The notes under the pieces: generated by a model
What the model was told of the DNA's origin: nothing
Databases searched by the model: none
What the model saw: only the letters and a program-made list of their open reading frames with translations
Assembly (NCBI GenBank): GCA_022457155.1
Contig: JAJGOT010000014.1
Coordinates: 601,501-665,500, forward strand
From: Cladopsammia gracilis
Taxonomy: Eukaryota > Cnidaria > Anthozoa > Scleractinia > Dendrophylliidae
DNA length: 64,000 bases
Direction: 5' to 3'
Part shown: positions 9,386 to 21,478 of the stretch, piece by piece
Numbering within the stretch: position 1 is the first letter of the stretch
Layout: every line of letters starts with the position of its first letter
Program-made: the position numbers and the translations under genes

Positions 9386-12300
9386 ATGCCTGTTTTGCTC
9401 GAGAGAACTCGACCAACGAAAGATCAGCTGAGGGCTGTATACGCTTACATTCGGCGACAAAGGGAGAAGGGAAAGCAAGCCCTCGCTGAAAGCAAAGCGA
9501 AAGAAGAAGAGGAGAAACAGCGAAAAAGGGAACAAGAGAGGAAGAAAGAAACAGTGGAAGATGTAAAAAAGGAGATCGCTGAATTAGAGGCTAAGCTGGA
9601 ACAACTGAAGCAGAAGAAACACGATCTCTTTTCGCAATTCAAAAAAGCTTTAAATTATGAAGATGAAATGAGAAAACAGAAAGAACGTGAACAGCTGCAG
9701 GCGATGAAGGCGGCAACTTCGGTCCATGTCACAAGTGCTAGAGCTGTTCAGGGTTTACCTGCAGGACACAGTGCATTGACAACATCTGCACACCCACAAT
9801 CAACACTTGTGGATGCTGCTCCAAATTCAGGTAAAAAATTAACCAAACAAAACAAAACGACTAACTGAATTCTAAGCCTGTTCAATCAAATTGTTGCATC
9901 ATGGGTATTGGGGACAAACATGGAAAGACTACAATTAAAGTCGAATCTCCATTTAGGACACCTCCCGTAAATGGACACCTCCCTTGAGCAAACACCAAAC
10001 TGCTGTCCTGGCGATTTATCCTCTCCAACAGGCCGTTGACAAAACCAGGATCGGATCGGATCAACCCCTCTAGCTCTAGACCTAACCGTTCGTCATTTAG
10101 TGAGTTACAGGGGGTTGATCCAATCTGATCCGATCCGGGTTTTGTCAACGGCCTCTCCAACACTAGATTTTTAACCTCCCGTAACCGGACACGGACACCT
10201 ATTTGGGGTCCACAGGGTCTAAAATGACCTCCCGTAAAGGGGACAGTAAACAATTTCATGCCCTCTAGTGTACTGTTTTTTTTTTATTTCAACCTCCCGT
10301 AAGCGGACACTTACCCTTGGTCCTGAGGGAGTCCGCTTACAGGAGGTTCGACTGTGTAGCTTGAAAGGGCTTTAGGACGTTCATGCAAAAATCTTCTGAC
10401 TTTTTTTCTTGTAAAATTTTTGCTACAGCTAAATAATGAGTTACTCATGTCAGAAATGCAAAAAAAAAAAAAAAAAAATTGGGGGGGGGGGGGGCAAATT
10501 CGTTTTGGAGATAAGCTATCTGAAAGGCTACCCAAATTTTGAAAAATTGGTCTTCCTTACGCCCCAATGTCTGTTAGTCTAAGAATATTGCAAGTAAATC
10601 TCTAAAGTGGAACTTTCTATGCCAAGTTCTACGAGTGGGTCTATGTTATAAAGCAAATTAAATCAACTGGTAACGTCCCTTAAAGAAAACCCAATCTTTA
10701 AAACGACAGCATTTGAAAACTTTGACCGGCCACAAGTTGGTGGGATTCGATGTTGTGTGGGTTGAAAAATGGGAAAATTTTTACCTTCCTACATTGATTT
10801 TTTGTTAATTTTTTTCACAATCTGTTTAGTTATTAGTAAAGAAAATTATCTTTCCCAAAAAAGTAGGGTTCACCGACCATCCAAGCGAGTCAAGTCTAAG
10901 CAAAGTTAATGCAATGGCTACCATCCCTTTGTGTTTAGATTTCTTTCTTTGCGGGCATGCTCGGTATTATATAGCATGGGGTTACGACAGGGATTGCATG
11001 CAGTTAGTGCAAACATCCTAAGTAATAGATAACATTTATAATAACAAGGCATTAATATTCATACAATTCTGCTGTGCATATGTTATCTTACTTATATAAG
11101 AACAAATAGTGATGAAGCTCATTGTCATTGATATTAGTATTCTGTATCAGGGATACAGTATAGCTGTTATGTATCAGGGTTGATGAATTATTAACAAATT
11201 TTATGTCAAATTGAAGGGGTGAGTGGAATAAAGCCCAAAGTGACTTCTGATCAACTGTTAGATTCTCCTTCCAGTTTGTCTTGTATATGCTCATGTAACA
11301 AGGGGAGAATTTGGTTTCAGATCAGAGGTCACTTAGGGCCTTATTTCAGTTTGGGATAAGGACCTAAGTGACTCCTGATCTATATAGCCAAATTCTCCCT
11401 TTGTTACATGAGCATATACAAGACAGACTGTAAGGAGAATCTAGCAGTTGATCAGAATTCACTTAGTGCTTTATTCCACTCACCCCTTCAATTATAATGT
11501 TCTTCCCCAGAGAGTAGGATCTTGAGAACTTGAAATGCCTATACAGTTTACTTTTTTTTGCTGATTTTTTTCATATCACTAATAAGCGATTTAATGTGCT
11601 TTGTATTCAGGTGTGATCAAACGACAAGGAAGTCCTCCACATCCCCTCTCGGGGTTCATTCAGGCACAGATCACTCAATCAATCACTCAACCCCCATCTC
11701 ATGTTCCCTATCCACCACAGGCAACACCAATGCACCCAGCATCCCAGGAGAGATTTGCTGGATTTCAGCATGGTCAAGGACAGATGCCGGTTATTGCAGG
11801 TGGTCAGGTAGATGTTAACTCTGGTGCTTAAACTTCAGTGTCCCTCCCTCTCTTGCAGTTTACTAATTTCCTTATTTCTCCTTAAAACAACATTAGCAAC
11901 CTGAAAGTGGTTTGCCAGGAAAGCAGCATGCCCCTCTGCTGGTTTCTTCTGGTGGAGCACCAGATTCACAGCCACCATTTACTAGACAACCCCCTTTACA
12001 GCAAGGGGGACTGCCTCAGCAGGTATTTATTTAATATACACGTCAGTTATTTTATTGTTTGAGTTGCAGTATTTCTTCTACCATATACCTGTATATTATT
12101 ATGGTACAATGGCAACCTACACAGAAAGGCATCATTCCACTGCAGGGATGTAGATAATAGCCGGGAACCGGGGAAATTACCCGGCTGTGAACTTAATTTT
12201 TCCGGCTGTAAAAGCCAAGTGCAGCTTTAAATGGACTATGTTTTCCTCTTTTTTACCCGTCTGTCAGTTCTATATTCCCACCTGTTAAAAACTGAATCTA

Positions 12301-12930
12301 ACTGCCTGCACTGTAAATAAAAAATAGCAGAATTGAAGTACTCGCCACTGACACGATAAAAGTCTGTAGATGATTGGAAAGGTAAAACTGCTTTTTGTTA
12401 CCTTTGTTTGTTTGTTTTTTAATTTAATGGCTTTTGATTGCATAATATTGTAACCTTTTCAGTCCAAGAGTCAAACCCTGATTATTCATGATTAATGAAT
12501 AATTATTGTTCCGACATAGCATGTTTCACAACTTGTTTTATCTCAGGAAAATCAGCAAGCATTTTCAACTCAGCAGTCACAACAGCAACATCCGCAGCAG
12601 TTTCTTTATCACATGCAACAGCAGCAGCCAAGTTATCAACAGTATGCACAACATGGTAATCAGAAACCAACTTTTCAGACAGGACCACGCCCTCAAACAC
12701 AACAACCAAGCTCAGCACAGCACAACCAAGTACTCAAGCATGGGTACCCTGCACAGCATGCCCAGGACCAAGCACACCCCCAATCATATCACAGTTCTAA
12801 TGTTCACCAGGCGCAAGCACAGCAGTCGTATCAGATGCATTCTCAGCCGCAGGGATATCAAGGAAAGCAGCCTACAGCTTACCAAGCTCAACAAGGACCT
12901 GTGAGTGGACAGCATACCTACCATCCACAA

Positions 12931-12967
<37 letters not shown>

Positions 12968-14130
12968 CGCCACCAGGGCCGCAGTATCCTGTAACACATG
13001 GACATCAAGGACAACATGATCCCCAGCTTCACAGGCAACAGACAATGCCACCACAGCAGTACCAACAGCAGCAGGGTAACAGCCAGAGTCAAGGTAGACA
13101 AGCACCATATGAAGGGGGACATCAGAGCCAACAGATGCCACCACCACAACAACAGCACCAGAAACAGGAACAGAGGCCCGGTGCAGGACTTGGGTATTCC
13201 CAACACTACCCGGTATGAACTTTACTAGATTGTGTGGTTCCAGAAAATATCCATACCCCCACCAAAGGCAGTTGGAAATTCCAAGGGGGAGGTTGAAAGG
13301 CAGAAATTTCTGAGGGGATGGGGGGTTTTCATGAGAAGCTTCTTTTCCAGAGGGTGTTGAAATTATTATAAAAAGCACGGCATAAATGTATTGTCAGGCA
13401 CTCAAACAATTCAATATTATAGAGGTGGGAACCAATCTTGTTTCTGAACAGTGGCAATTAGTGCCTGTGTAATGCTGTATGTTAATTTCAATTTCAAATG
13501 TTAATTATTTCAGTGTTCTGAAAGTTGGCTCATAGGAGAAATAATTTATGTATTTTTTATCACAGCATGAATACCAGCAACACCATCCACAGGGAGCCCA
13601 ACCAATAAAAAGACCAAGTCACAAGTTCAATCCTTATCCATATTCTGGAGCAAAGGGACATCACCAGGGAAGTACTGGAAAGAAATATCCAGGAAAGTAC
13701 CAGAGCTCCATGGAAGGAACATCATCCTCAGGGAATTATTCAGGTAGGTCCTGGCAAAGCCAAGAACTTATTCACTGCCTTACAGTGTATCTTGCACTTA
13801 GGAGAAAGAGGCATTCTCTCTCCTCTTCCTGTCTGCTCATTTTATTTTTGTGTTTACATCCGTCTTTGAACTTGTTCCCACTATCTGAGAGCCTTCAACA
13901 GGCTAGTTTCTAGCAATATTATTGTTAAGTTGTTGTTGTATAGAATTGTAAGGGGTTCTTTTATGGAAGAACAGGGTTAGCTGCAAAATAAAATTTCTAA
14001 TTTAATGCTCTTAGCACCTTCAGGAAGCTCGTCACATTCTAGACACCACCATCATCCAGGCAGAAGTCACAAGGCTGGAACAGGGTATAGCTCATCATCC
14101 CAGCAAAAGCCATCCCGGTATTACCAGTGA
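9386..14130 (+). CDS. GPS2: GPS2 (G protein pathway suppressor 2), NCoR/SMRT corepressor subunit
   Basis: Six coding exons: 9386-9830, 11611-11807, 11897-12022, 12547-13212, 13566-13743, 14015-14130 (stop TGA 14128-14130). All phases agree, giving 575 residues. The start MPVLLER matches human MPALLER, and the end PSRYYQ parallels human NPRFYHK. Residues ~20-110 are a highly charged coiled coil (the GPS2 region that contacts NCoR/SMRT and TBL1 in vertebrates). The rest is Gln/Pro/His-rich with a polyQ run near residues 385-398, making it much longer than human GPS2 (327 aa). Family role: stoichiometric subunit of the HDAC3 corepressor complex, also an inhibitor of Ubc13-dependent ubiquitination and JNK signalling. 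The expansion lies almost entirely in exon 4. Confidence 0.93.
10031..10153. mobile_element. 123-bp MITE with 9-bp target duplication
   Basis: Ends GGCCGTTGACAAAACC in inverted orientation, with TIRs extending about 37 bp with a few mismatches (GATCGGATCGGATC core). TCTCCAACA flanks it directly at 10022-10030 and 10154-10162. A 9-bp duplication is typical of Mutator-like elements. It is inserted within a region of CCTCCCGTAA..GGACAC repeats (about 9945-10345) in GPS2 intron 1. Confidence 0.85.
11210..11495. mobile_element. long hairpin element in GPS2 intron 1
   Basis: Ends AATTGAAGGGGTGAGTGGAA and its inverse. Arms of roughly 130 bp are inverted copies (GTTACATGAGCATATACAAG appears in both, reversed). 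Transcribed as intron RNA this would fold into a long stem. No clear target duplication was found. Confidence 0.7.
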
Positions 14131-15835
14131 GGATATACTGTACCAATAGCTTACTGCTGCTGTATGGACCAATAATATCCACTACCAGGCCAGAAGCTTA
14201 CTGGATAAGGGTGAATTGGCCAACAATAACAGCTAACTCAGCAAAAGTCATCCAATTATTATCATCAAGCGACTTCATGTAGGCAGTGTGTAGAACAATA
14301 GTAACAGCTACATGTACCAGTTGCTTACTGCAAAAGGGTGAATGGAACAATAGCAACAGCTACCAGTAGCTTACTGTGAAAGGGTGAATGGACCAATAAT
14401 AACAGCCAACTCAGAAAAAGTCATCCTGTTATCAGCATCAAGGAGTGGCTTCATGTAGCCTTGGTATAGAACAATAATAACAGCTAACTCAGCATGGTAG
14501 CCATTGCTGAAACACCTAACATGTCATTATCTTCTACAAGGTGGAGTGGTTGAAGTGTGTCTTTTCCACTCAAACAAATTTAAATTTTGTTTTCTTAAAT
14601 TAACTCTCTGCTTGCCTTGAATGCCATAGGCACATAGCAAGGAGGACAAAACAGTCATTCATTAACATTTTGAGAATCACGTTTCTAAAAAGGAAGAAAA
14701 AAAAACAAAGCCTAGCTTGCCACAAGTCTCTTGCAGCTCATTGGTTCGGGGGCATAGAATAAAAGAGTCTTCCCCTGTTAGCAAGTTTTTATGTTTACCT
14801 ATAAACCTGCCACCTGTGGAAAAGATCCTTTTATTCATTTATTATGTCAAAATTACAAGGAAATTGATAGCTAAAATCAGCAACTATTATAATTATTATT
14901 ATTAAGCCTGGTTTCCATATAATCGCAGCGATCGTTACGATTGACGATCGCTGCGATTCTTGCGACCCTTGCGATCATATGGAAACCAAAACGTTGCGAT
15001 CCTTGCGATTGCGATCGCAGAGATAGAAATGTTTCGCAACGATTGCAACGTTTTGGTTTCCATATGATCACAAGAATCGCAGTGATCGTCGATCGTAATG
15101 ATCGCTGCGATTATATGGAAACCAGGCTTTACTGTAACACATGGTGGATATCCAGTGTCTACAATAATATTATTGTTGCTGAAATGCACAAGGAAAGTGA
15201 AACTGATAAACTGTACTTTCATACTGGGGTTGCCACTGGTCAGGGCAAAATAAAACAATTCTTCAAGATTACAGAAAAATAAGGGAAATGTATTTAAAGC
15301 TGAAAGAAAAAAATTCAGGTTGTTTTGGACTTATTGGTGATGATTCATGTTCTTTGATACACTAACATGACATGATTGGTTGAACATTTTACAGTAACAC
15401 AATGCGATTTAATAAGAAGTTGAAGTTAAAGCATAAAAGAACTCACTGTAGAACTACAGTGTATGTAGTAGTACTAATCTTTTATTTCAACATGAAATTT
15501 TATCAAGTATTATTATTGTACAAAGAGGTATTACATGTAAAAATTTGGTTTTCATAAAATCCATATCATAAATAACTTACAAGACTAATGTGAATTACAG
15601 TACACCCTTACAATAGGTTAAAATTGTTATTGTTATTGATCTTTCCAGCCTCATAAATATGCTCAGTTTTCAGAGGAAATAATTCTTTACTTGTAATTTG
15701 TGAATGTTAACAAAATGCTTATGAACATGGTCAATGAATGTTTTTCTATAAGACCTCAGAAGAACTACACAAAAATAAATCTTATTTCTACAGAATCTCA
15801 ACAGATTTGGCCTCGCATTGTATATAATAAATAAA
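14131..15835 (+). other. probable GPS2 3' UTR
   Basis: No ORF of note. Overlapping AATAAA hexamers lie at 15826-15831 and 15830-15835. Imperfect repeats of AATAGTAACAGCTA..ACTGTGAAAGGGTGAATGG type occur at 14150-14480. The UTR end is inferred from the hexamers only. Confidence 0.5.
14905..15128. mobile_element. 224-bp TIR element with TTA target duplication
   Basis: TIR AGCCTGGTTTCCATATAATC at both ends, with TTA flanks at 14902-14904 and 15129-15131. The interior is built of short GCGATCGT/ATCGCTGCGATT repeats in both orientations plus two extra GGTTTCCATAT motifs, so it can fold in several ways. The 3-bp TWA duplication is characteristic of PIF/Harbinger elements. It lies in the likely GPS2 3' UTR. 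Confidence 0.85.
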
Positions 15836-16574
15836 AATGTTCATCTTGAGGGGAAAAAACGTAGAATAGACTAATAGAATTTGACTTATTTATGGGATTA
15901 TCAGAAAAAGTATGTCATGTGTATGTGCAAGAAAGATTTGTCCTAGATATTTTTAATTAATGAAACATGGAAAGCACCAATTTGTCTAAAGCAAACGACA
16001 ATAAGAATCCTGATGTGGCCAAACATTATTCCTTGCACTCAGTCCTTGTGCATGATAAAGAATGCTACCACAAGGAAACTACAGTGAAACCAGTATTAAG
16101 CAGACACCCTCGGGACCCTCACCAGTGTCCGCTTAACAGGGGGTCTGCAAATACAGGTTCGTTTTACAGTAAATATAGGAAGAAAATTTAGGGACCCAAG
16201 CAACTGATGTTTGCTTAATACAGGTTTCACTGAAGCGATCTATTCCTGACAAATAAATAACCCACGTGACTAATACCATGGCTGGTAGTGCGACACTTCC
16301 CTAACATTGTTTTGCTTTCGTCATTGTTTCAATGTTGCTAAGAACCCGAAGTGAACTAAAAAAGCGAAAAACAGTGGTTTGGGCCAAGTTGCAGACAAAA
16401 AAACTTTCATTTATGAAGCAGTGGCATTGCCATACTGGCGACGCCCCATTTCCAGGCCAGCCCATTTATGAATTCATTTGAAGTAGGCTATCAACAACAA
16501 CATCTAAACCAGTCAACCAAATGAATTCCTTATCTTTGGCTTGGGGTAGCAACACTGGTGTTGAAATCTTGTCC
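15836..16574. other. intergenic; GTCCGCTTAA-type repeat
   Basis: At 16085-16235 there are pieces of a repeat with CAGTGTCCGCTTAACAGG. Related text occurs at 9945-10345 and 30090-30240. No gene signal. Confidence 0.5.
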
Positions 16575-18485
16575 TCAGATTTGTCCCATAGTGTCTCTTT
16601 CTCTTTGGGATGAACTCGCACACAAACCTTTTGAACACCGTGATATAAGACTAGGATAGTCAGTCTTGCCCTTTGATGTGGACTTGGAGATTAAATCATC
16701 CAATTTCTTTTGAAGTTTTGAAACAGTGTCCTTGAGGGATGGGATGCTTTTTCTTTTAGAATCAGAAGTGGGAATACCTTCCAGGTTCACTGAGGTATCT
16801 TTGATAGATGAACTCTTGTGAATCTGTTGTGCAGGAACAAGTGGCAATTTCAATAAGTCCTGTTTACCATTTGAAATGAAACTTTCACAATCTTGTGCAA
16901 ACACGCCCGTTGCAAAGTTAACAGAACCAATGGATGGTGACAACAAAGTGTTGATTCCACTGAACTGTTGGCCATTGCAGTTTGTTTGTTTTCCCTGCTG
17001 AACACTCAGAATGTTTGACAATGGTATAGCCTGGAAGGACTTAGAGGCTTCATTTAACTTGAAGCATAACCCTCTTTTCACTGTTTGACTAATATCTGCT
17101 GTGGATCTGCAGCCAAGGCAGGGAATCATAGGAACAGTTTCAGGGGTTTGCTTTTGACATACAGATATGGAATCTAAAGAGCTACCCAAGCTGATTTTTG
17201 CATGGTGTTTACTCCCACAGAAAGCAATACTTGTGATGTATGTACACTGAATTCTTTATGAGCAACTGTATTTGCCAATTCCAGGCCTGATAAACTGTTG
17301 ATGGAGGGCCTCAAAAACTTGTCATGAACCCTTGCGTCTTTAGTATGGTTGTGTGGTCCAGACAACGATAAGCTTGATTTAGGCATTAAAGATTTTGCTA
17401 CTTCTGAAGTTTTTGCGCATGGACCTCTGTATGTCGCAGTACTTATCTTGTGTGAAGCACCATTTAGGGAGTTTATTGTTTGAGAACAAAAAGGAGCCTT
17501 CTTTTGAGAAAGACCTGATGCTCTGGATATGTAAGGCTTTTCTGTAGAGGTCACTTTCATAGATGAGTCTTCCTGGACAGAATTTGCTACATCCTGATCT
17601 GTGATGTTGATGTTGCATGCTGGCAAACCTTGCTTATGAACAAAATGTTTTGACAGGTGTAATTTAAGGGATTCCAATGTAGAAGAAGATACACAAGATT
17701 TTGCTATAAAATTAACTGATGATCTGGGCGAGTTTATTTTATGTGAAGACAAATCAGATATGTTTGATGAACTTAAATGTGGTTTCTTGTGAAAACTGGT
17801 GACAGTATTTGCAAAATTGTGGCCTGATGTACCCTTCACGGGGTTCAGTGGTGAATTATACACAGGCAGCTTCTTTTCAGAAAGATCTGATGATCTAGAT
17901 ATATTCTGTTTCTTCATGAAAGTGTCATCAATTGAAGAGTACCTGCAGGTGTACCTCCCTTGCTGTTTTGCAGACATTTTCTGTTCAGCTTTAAAATCTG
18001 GTGATTTAGCACAATAATTATTAGTCTTCTGTAAGATAACTTCTGGCCTTTCCTGTTTAGCTGCTAGATCTGACAATCTCACTAAGTCAGCCATCTGTAC
18101 AGAGTTTACTCCTAAACATAATTTCTTTGGAGGAGAAGAATTATTGGTATTAATACCAATAGCCATCAAACCCTGGTCTGACATGCTGCTGTCAAGGGTC
18201 ACCACTTCCTGCAGAGCAGACGGAGAACTTGAGATAAATGTACATGTACGTTCACTGTTTGATGATTTCAGTTCTTGATAGTTGCACTGTTGGTTCTTTG
18301 GTTCACTACAGTTGCTAATCTCAACCACTTGTGCACGAGCCTTTTTATCTGAAATATAAACATAAAGTGGGAGACTACAATGGTTATCGAAGGACTGACT
18401 GTAAAATGGGCCTATGGCATTTTTAGGCTAATTTTGAAGTTTTACCTTTTTGATGAATGGGCACTGCTGAAATTGACTGATGCAT
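16575..18485 (-). CDS. unrecognised Ser/Lys-rich protein, two exons, apparent frameshift
   Basis: A candidate first exon 18485-18446 (ATG, MHQSISAV, phase 1) joins in frame to a long exon starting at 18348. That reading frame runs to a TAG at 17174-17176; a second minus frame is open from about 17270 to the stop TGA at 16575-16577. The two overlap, so a single-base indel (assembly error or real) or a very short intron in 17110-17270 must connect them. The product would be about 600 residues, low-complexity in Ser, Lys and Asn. It has repeated Ser-rich motifs of the ISRSSDLSEKK / ISRASGLSQKK kind and a Lys-rich C-terminal segment with a possible short coiled coil (SLKDTVSKLQKKLDDLI). No domain is recognised. 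It may be a disordered nuclear protein; function unknown. Confidence 0.6.
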
Positions 18486-18486
18486 T

Positions 18487-18499
<13 letters not shown>

Positions 18500-18521
<22 letters not shown>

Positions 18522-18830
18522 TTACCCAGGGGATTTGGACATTACTCAATGCCCCCAGAGTAGGGGATTTGGGCGCACTATTTGAATGGCACAGAAACAG
18601 TTACCCCTAGGGACAGGATTTTGACATTCATTAGTTACCCTGGGCAGCTGGGGGGTAGGGAATTTGACTCTGGTTTCCCTCAAAATGTCAAAATCCCCTG
18701 GGTCAGCCCACCATTGACAGGTGTATTTATAGTGTACTATGATATACTAGCAAGTGCATCAAGTTGTTAATCCCGTGACCCCCTCCCCCTCCCACCCCTG
18801 GGAATCGTACCCATAGAGTGGCTGGCCATG
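18500..18830. repeat. G/C-rich imperfect inverted repeats
   Basis: Stretches such as CCCAGGGGATTTGGACATT and its inverse AATGTC..ATCCCCTGGG recur several times in both orientations, with a GGGTAACCCC motif. This looks like a decayed TIR element; the ends are not resolvable by eye. Confidence 0.4.
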
Positions 18831-19233
18831 GGGAGTATAATGTATTGGGAGATCAGATGCCACTCCATCGGACTCATTCTGATGAAGGGCTAGCGCTTGA
18901 AATGAGTCTCTTTACAGTTGCCAATTAACCTTATCGACTAAGTTGATAGATTTTGGTGATTTATTTCCCCACCGAGGCAGCACCACAATTTCTTTATAAA
19001 CTAATGGCTCCGTCAATTCCAAGCCATAAAAATCCATATATTTGTGAACAATTATTGCTTCCATCATTAATTATTAAAATTAAATTCTGATCTTGTCCCA
19101 TGGGTCGGGCACTTGCACTCTTCCAGAAGCCCCACCGTGGGAATTTGTACGTATACGCTGACCCCACCGTGGGGCATTTGCAACATTATTAAAAAAAAAA
19201 GACAACCCAAGGTAAAAACCTGATTCTATTAAT

Positions 19234-20120
19234 GTACCAGTCAATTCCAAGACCGCCCATCCCCCCCCCGGGCAAACCCCCGGGCATTTGACTTTTTTAA
19301 AAAAAATTTGTCAAATGCCCCACTATGTGGGCAGTTTATATGGTCAATGCCCCACCGTGCAGTGCTTCACAGAGCGTCAAATGCCCCACCGTCCAGGCAA
19401 GGAGGGATTAAAGTAACTAGTTACAGTGGATTTCAGCTTACTTTGGCTGCGCCAGTTGCCAAGTTCGTAGGGAAATTTGATACTACGTTGCGAAGTTGTC
19501 AATTACATTTGAGCCTGTATGTAAAGTCTGAAGTTGTTCTTAAACGCTATTCTTGCCAAGACCAATCTATAAACTGGTGCTGTTCGGATTGTTTTCGAGG
19601 TGAGATCACGTACGCTGTAAGATGCATGCCGTTATTTCAGTTGTGGTTTTAAATTCGACCAACATATAAATCGTATATTATCTTTCATGCTCACTTTAAA
19701 TATCTTGCAATCTTTGCTTGTGCTGTTGTCTGTTGTTTATATATAGCTAGATTTAGTTTCAGCGAAAAAAATAGAACGATATTGCAACTTCTGAACATAT
19801 GTTTCGAAATACTAAATGTAAACAAAGATCTTGCTTAGTCACTTTCCTTTTTTGTCCGTTGATCTGATTTCCAAATAAATATTTTAAAAAACAATGCACA
19901 ATTAACAACGTGTCAACAGACACATGGAACCGGAAAGAATGGATTATGAAATCTTTTACTTTTACCTTGCGACCGTTGATCAACGTTTTTGTTGAAGTCA
20001 AATCCCCGCCCCGTCGGGCCTCGTTTCACGTCAAATGCCCCACCATGCGGAGCTAACCTCTCGTCAAATGCCCGGGGTATGCCCGGGGGGGGGATGGGCG
20101 GTCTTGGAATTGACTGGTAC
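19234..20120. mobile_element. 887-bp TIR element with GTACCAGTCAATTCC ends
   Basis: Left end GTACCAGTCAATTCCAAGAC and its exact inverse on the right, with TIRs about 55 bp including CCGCCCATCCCCCC and GGGCATTTGAC. Internal copies of CAAATGCCCCACC(A/G)T recur near both ends. A related piece is at 19090-19190 (CCCCACCGTGGGGCATTTGC). No transposase ORF, so non-autonomous. Confidence 0.75.
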
Positions 20121-20488
20121 ATAAATCTCGCACGGCTCGAGGACGTGCGCTTTCTGTTCCTGCTAAGGAGAGAAAGAGCATACTCGTTTCGACCGTCTGA
20201 AAATAAGGCTCATTCCTCAAGGAAACTAACCTTGATAATATTTTCGAGAGTGCGGCGTCTCCTGTGGTCGACTTTTTCGTTTAAGCTTACTTCGCTCTCG
20301 GGAGATATGCTGTTTAGATTGTTTACGTCTCGTTTCCGCGTCCATTTAAGCCCTCCAGGGAAATTACTTTTGTTCTCTTACAGAGACTATTGTTTCTCTT
20401 CGCCTTAACTGTTAAACAGACACCGACAAAGTGTCAAAACAGTTGCAGGTTTTAACCTTAAAAAGTTTTTAAATTTTTCGTGATCCAA

Positions 20489-20607
20489 GATGGCCGATGA
20501 CGACCGGGAGCTAGATGGAGATTGGTGCGAGTTCTCCTCACTCGAACCCAGCTTTCGTGGAGCGTGACTTGACGTCATTTGATGGCAGCCGCGCTAAATT
20601 TCCCGCC
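20489..20607 (+). promoter_or_regulatory. promoter with CRE and E2F-type sites upstream of the 21479-29360 gene
   Basis: A perfect CRE TGACGTCA lies at 20570-20577 and an E2F-type TTTCCCGCC at 20599-20607. AAGATGGCCG at 20488-20497 fits a YY1-like motif. A strong donor (TCG/GTAAGG) follows at 20820/20821, so a non-coding first exon of about 20620-20820 is plausible, spliced to an acceptor at 21433 before the ATG. Confidence 0.55.
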
Positions 20608-21478
20608 ATTTTTTAGCCACAGTTTTTTTTTTTTGTATCTTTTGGCATTTTGAGATTTTTAATTTCTTCTCATAATTTAACTGTATCAATCTTACCGTTT
20701 TGGTTTTATTCAACTATTTTGCATTCTATCGAACGAAAAGCTAATGTATTCAAGTTCCGTGCAGAGTTGGAAATTAGCTACTTATACTTGCGAGAGGGTT
20801 GTTCAGCAGACAATTTGTCGGTAAGGTATTCATGTAAGCTTGAGTTGTTGTAGGCGTTGTAAGCGCATTGAGACTTTTAAATGCGGATATAATTAAAACA
20901 TTGTTATCATTATTATATAAAACTTTCAAAGCTTTATAGTGTTAAACTTGTGTTAAGGGACACTGTCCCGGCTGAAATATCGTGTTTTCATCAAAAATTT
21001 CATGATTATGGTCAGGAAAGAAAAGTCAAAATTTCACAAGAATGGCCAGTATGATTTCTTGACCGCCTGTCAATAAATCGAAATTTATTTTCATGAACTC
21101 TAATCCACTTCAATCCTTGTAATACCGCACTTTATCTCCAAACTACTGCTTTTGTTTTGCTCTATAGAATCTTTTTATCTAACTTGGTGGCATTTGGCGA
21201 TATAACGTGGAAATAAGCTAAGCGAAATTTTGTTATTCCATGCCACATTATGCGTAGCTTATTTTTTAAGACGTAATCAGCAGCTAGTTTTCCACATTTG
21301 TATCCTTCTGGCGTTTATAAGGGTTTCTACTGAAATTCTTTTATGGCTTATTGGGCGATTAGTGGCTAAAATGTTCAAATGTCTGCTAGCTGTTCTATTT
21401 TCCTATTGTGTTGGCTTTCATTTCCATTTACAGGAACATCAGACCTATGACTGAGGGGTCATTAAAAAAATTTGAATT

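Noticed and set aside
12784..13206. Leu/Val-rich open frames on the minus strand opposite GPS2 exon 4
   Set aside because: They are the complement of the CAG/CAA-rich polyQ/H/P exon; composition alone keeps them open.
18800..20480. Gene between the Ser-rich gene and the CRE/E2F promoter
   Set aside because: The open frames (e.g. 19308-19652, 19989-20408) lie in or across the TIR element at 19234-20120 and share its repeats.
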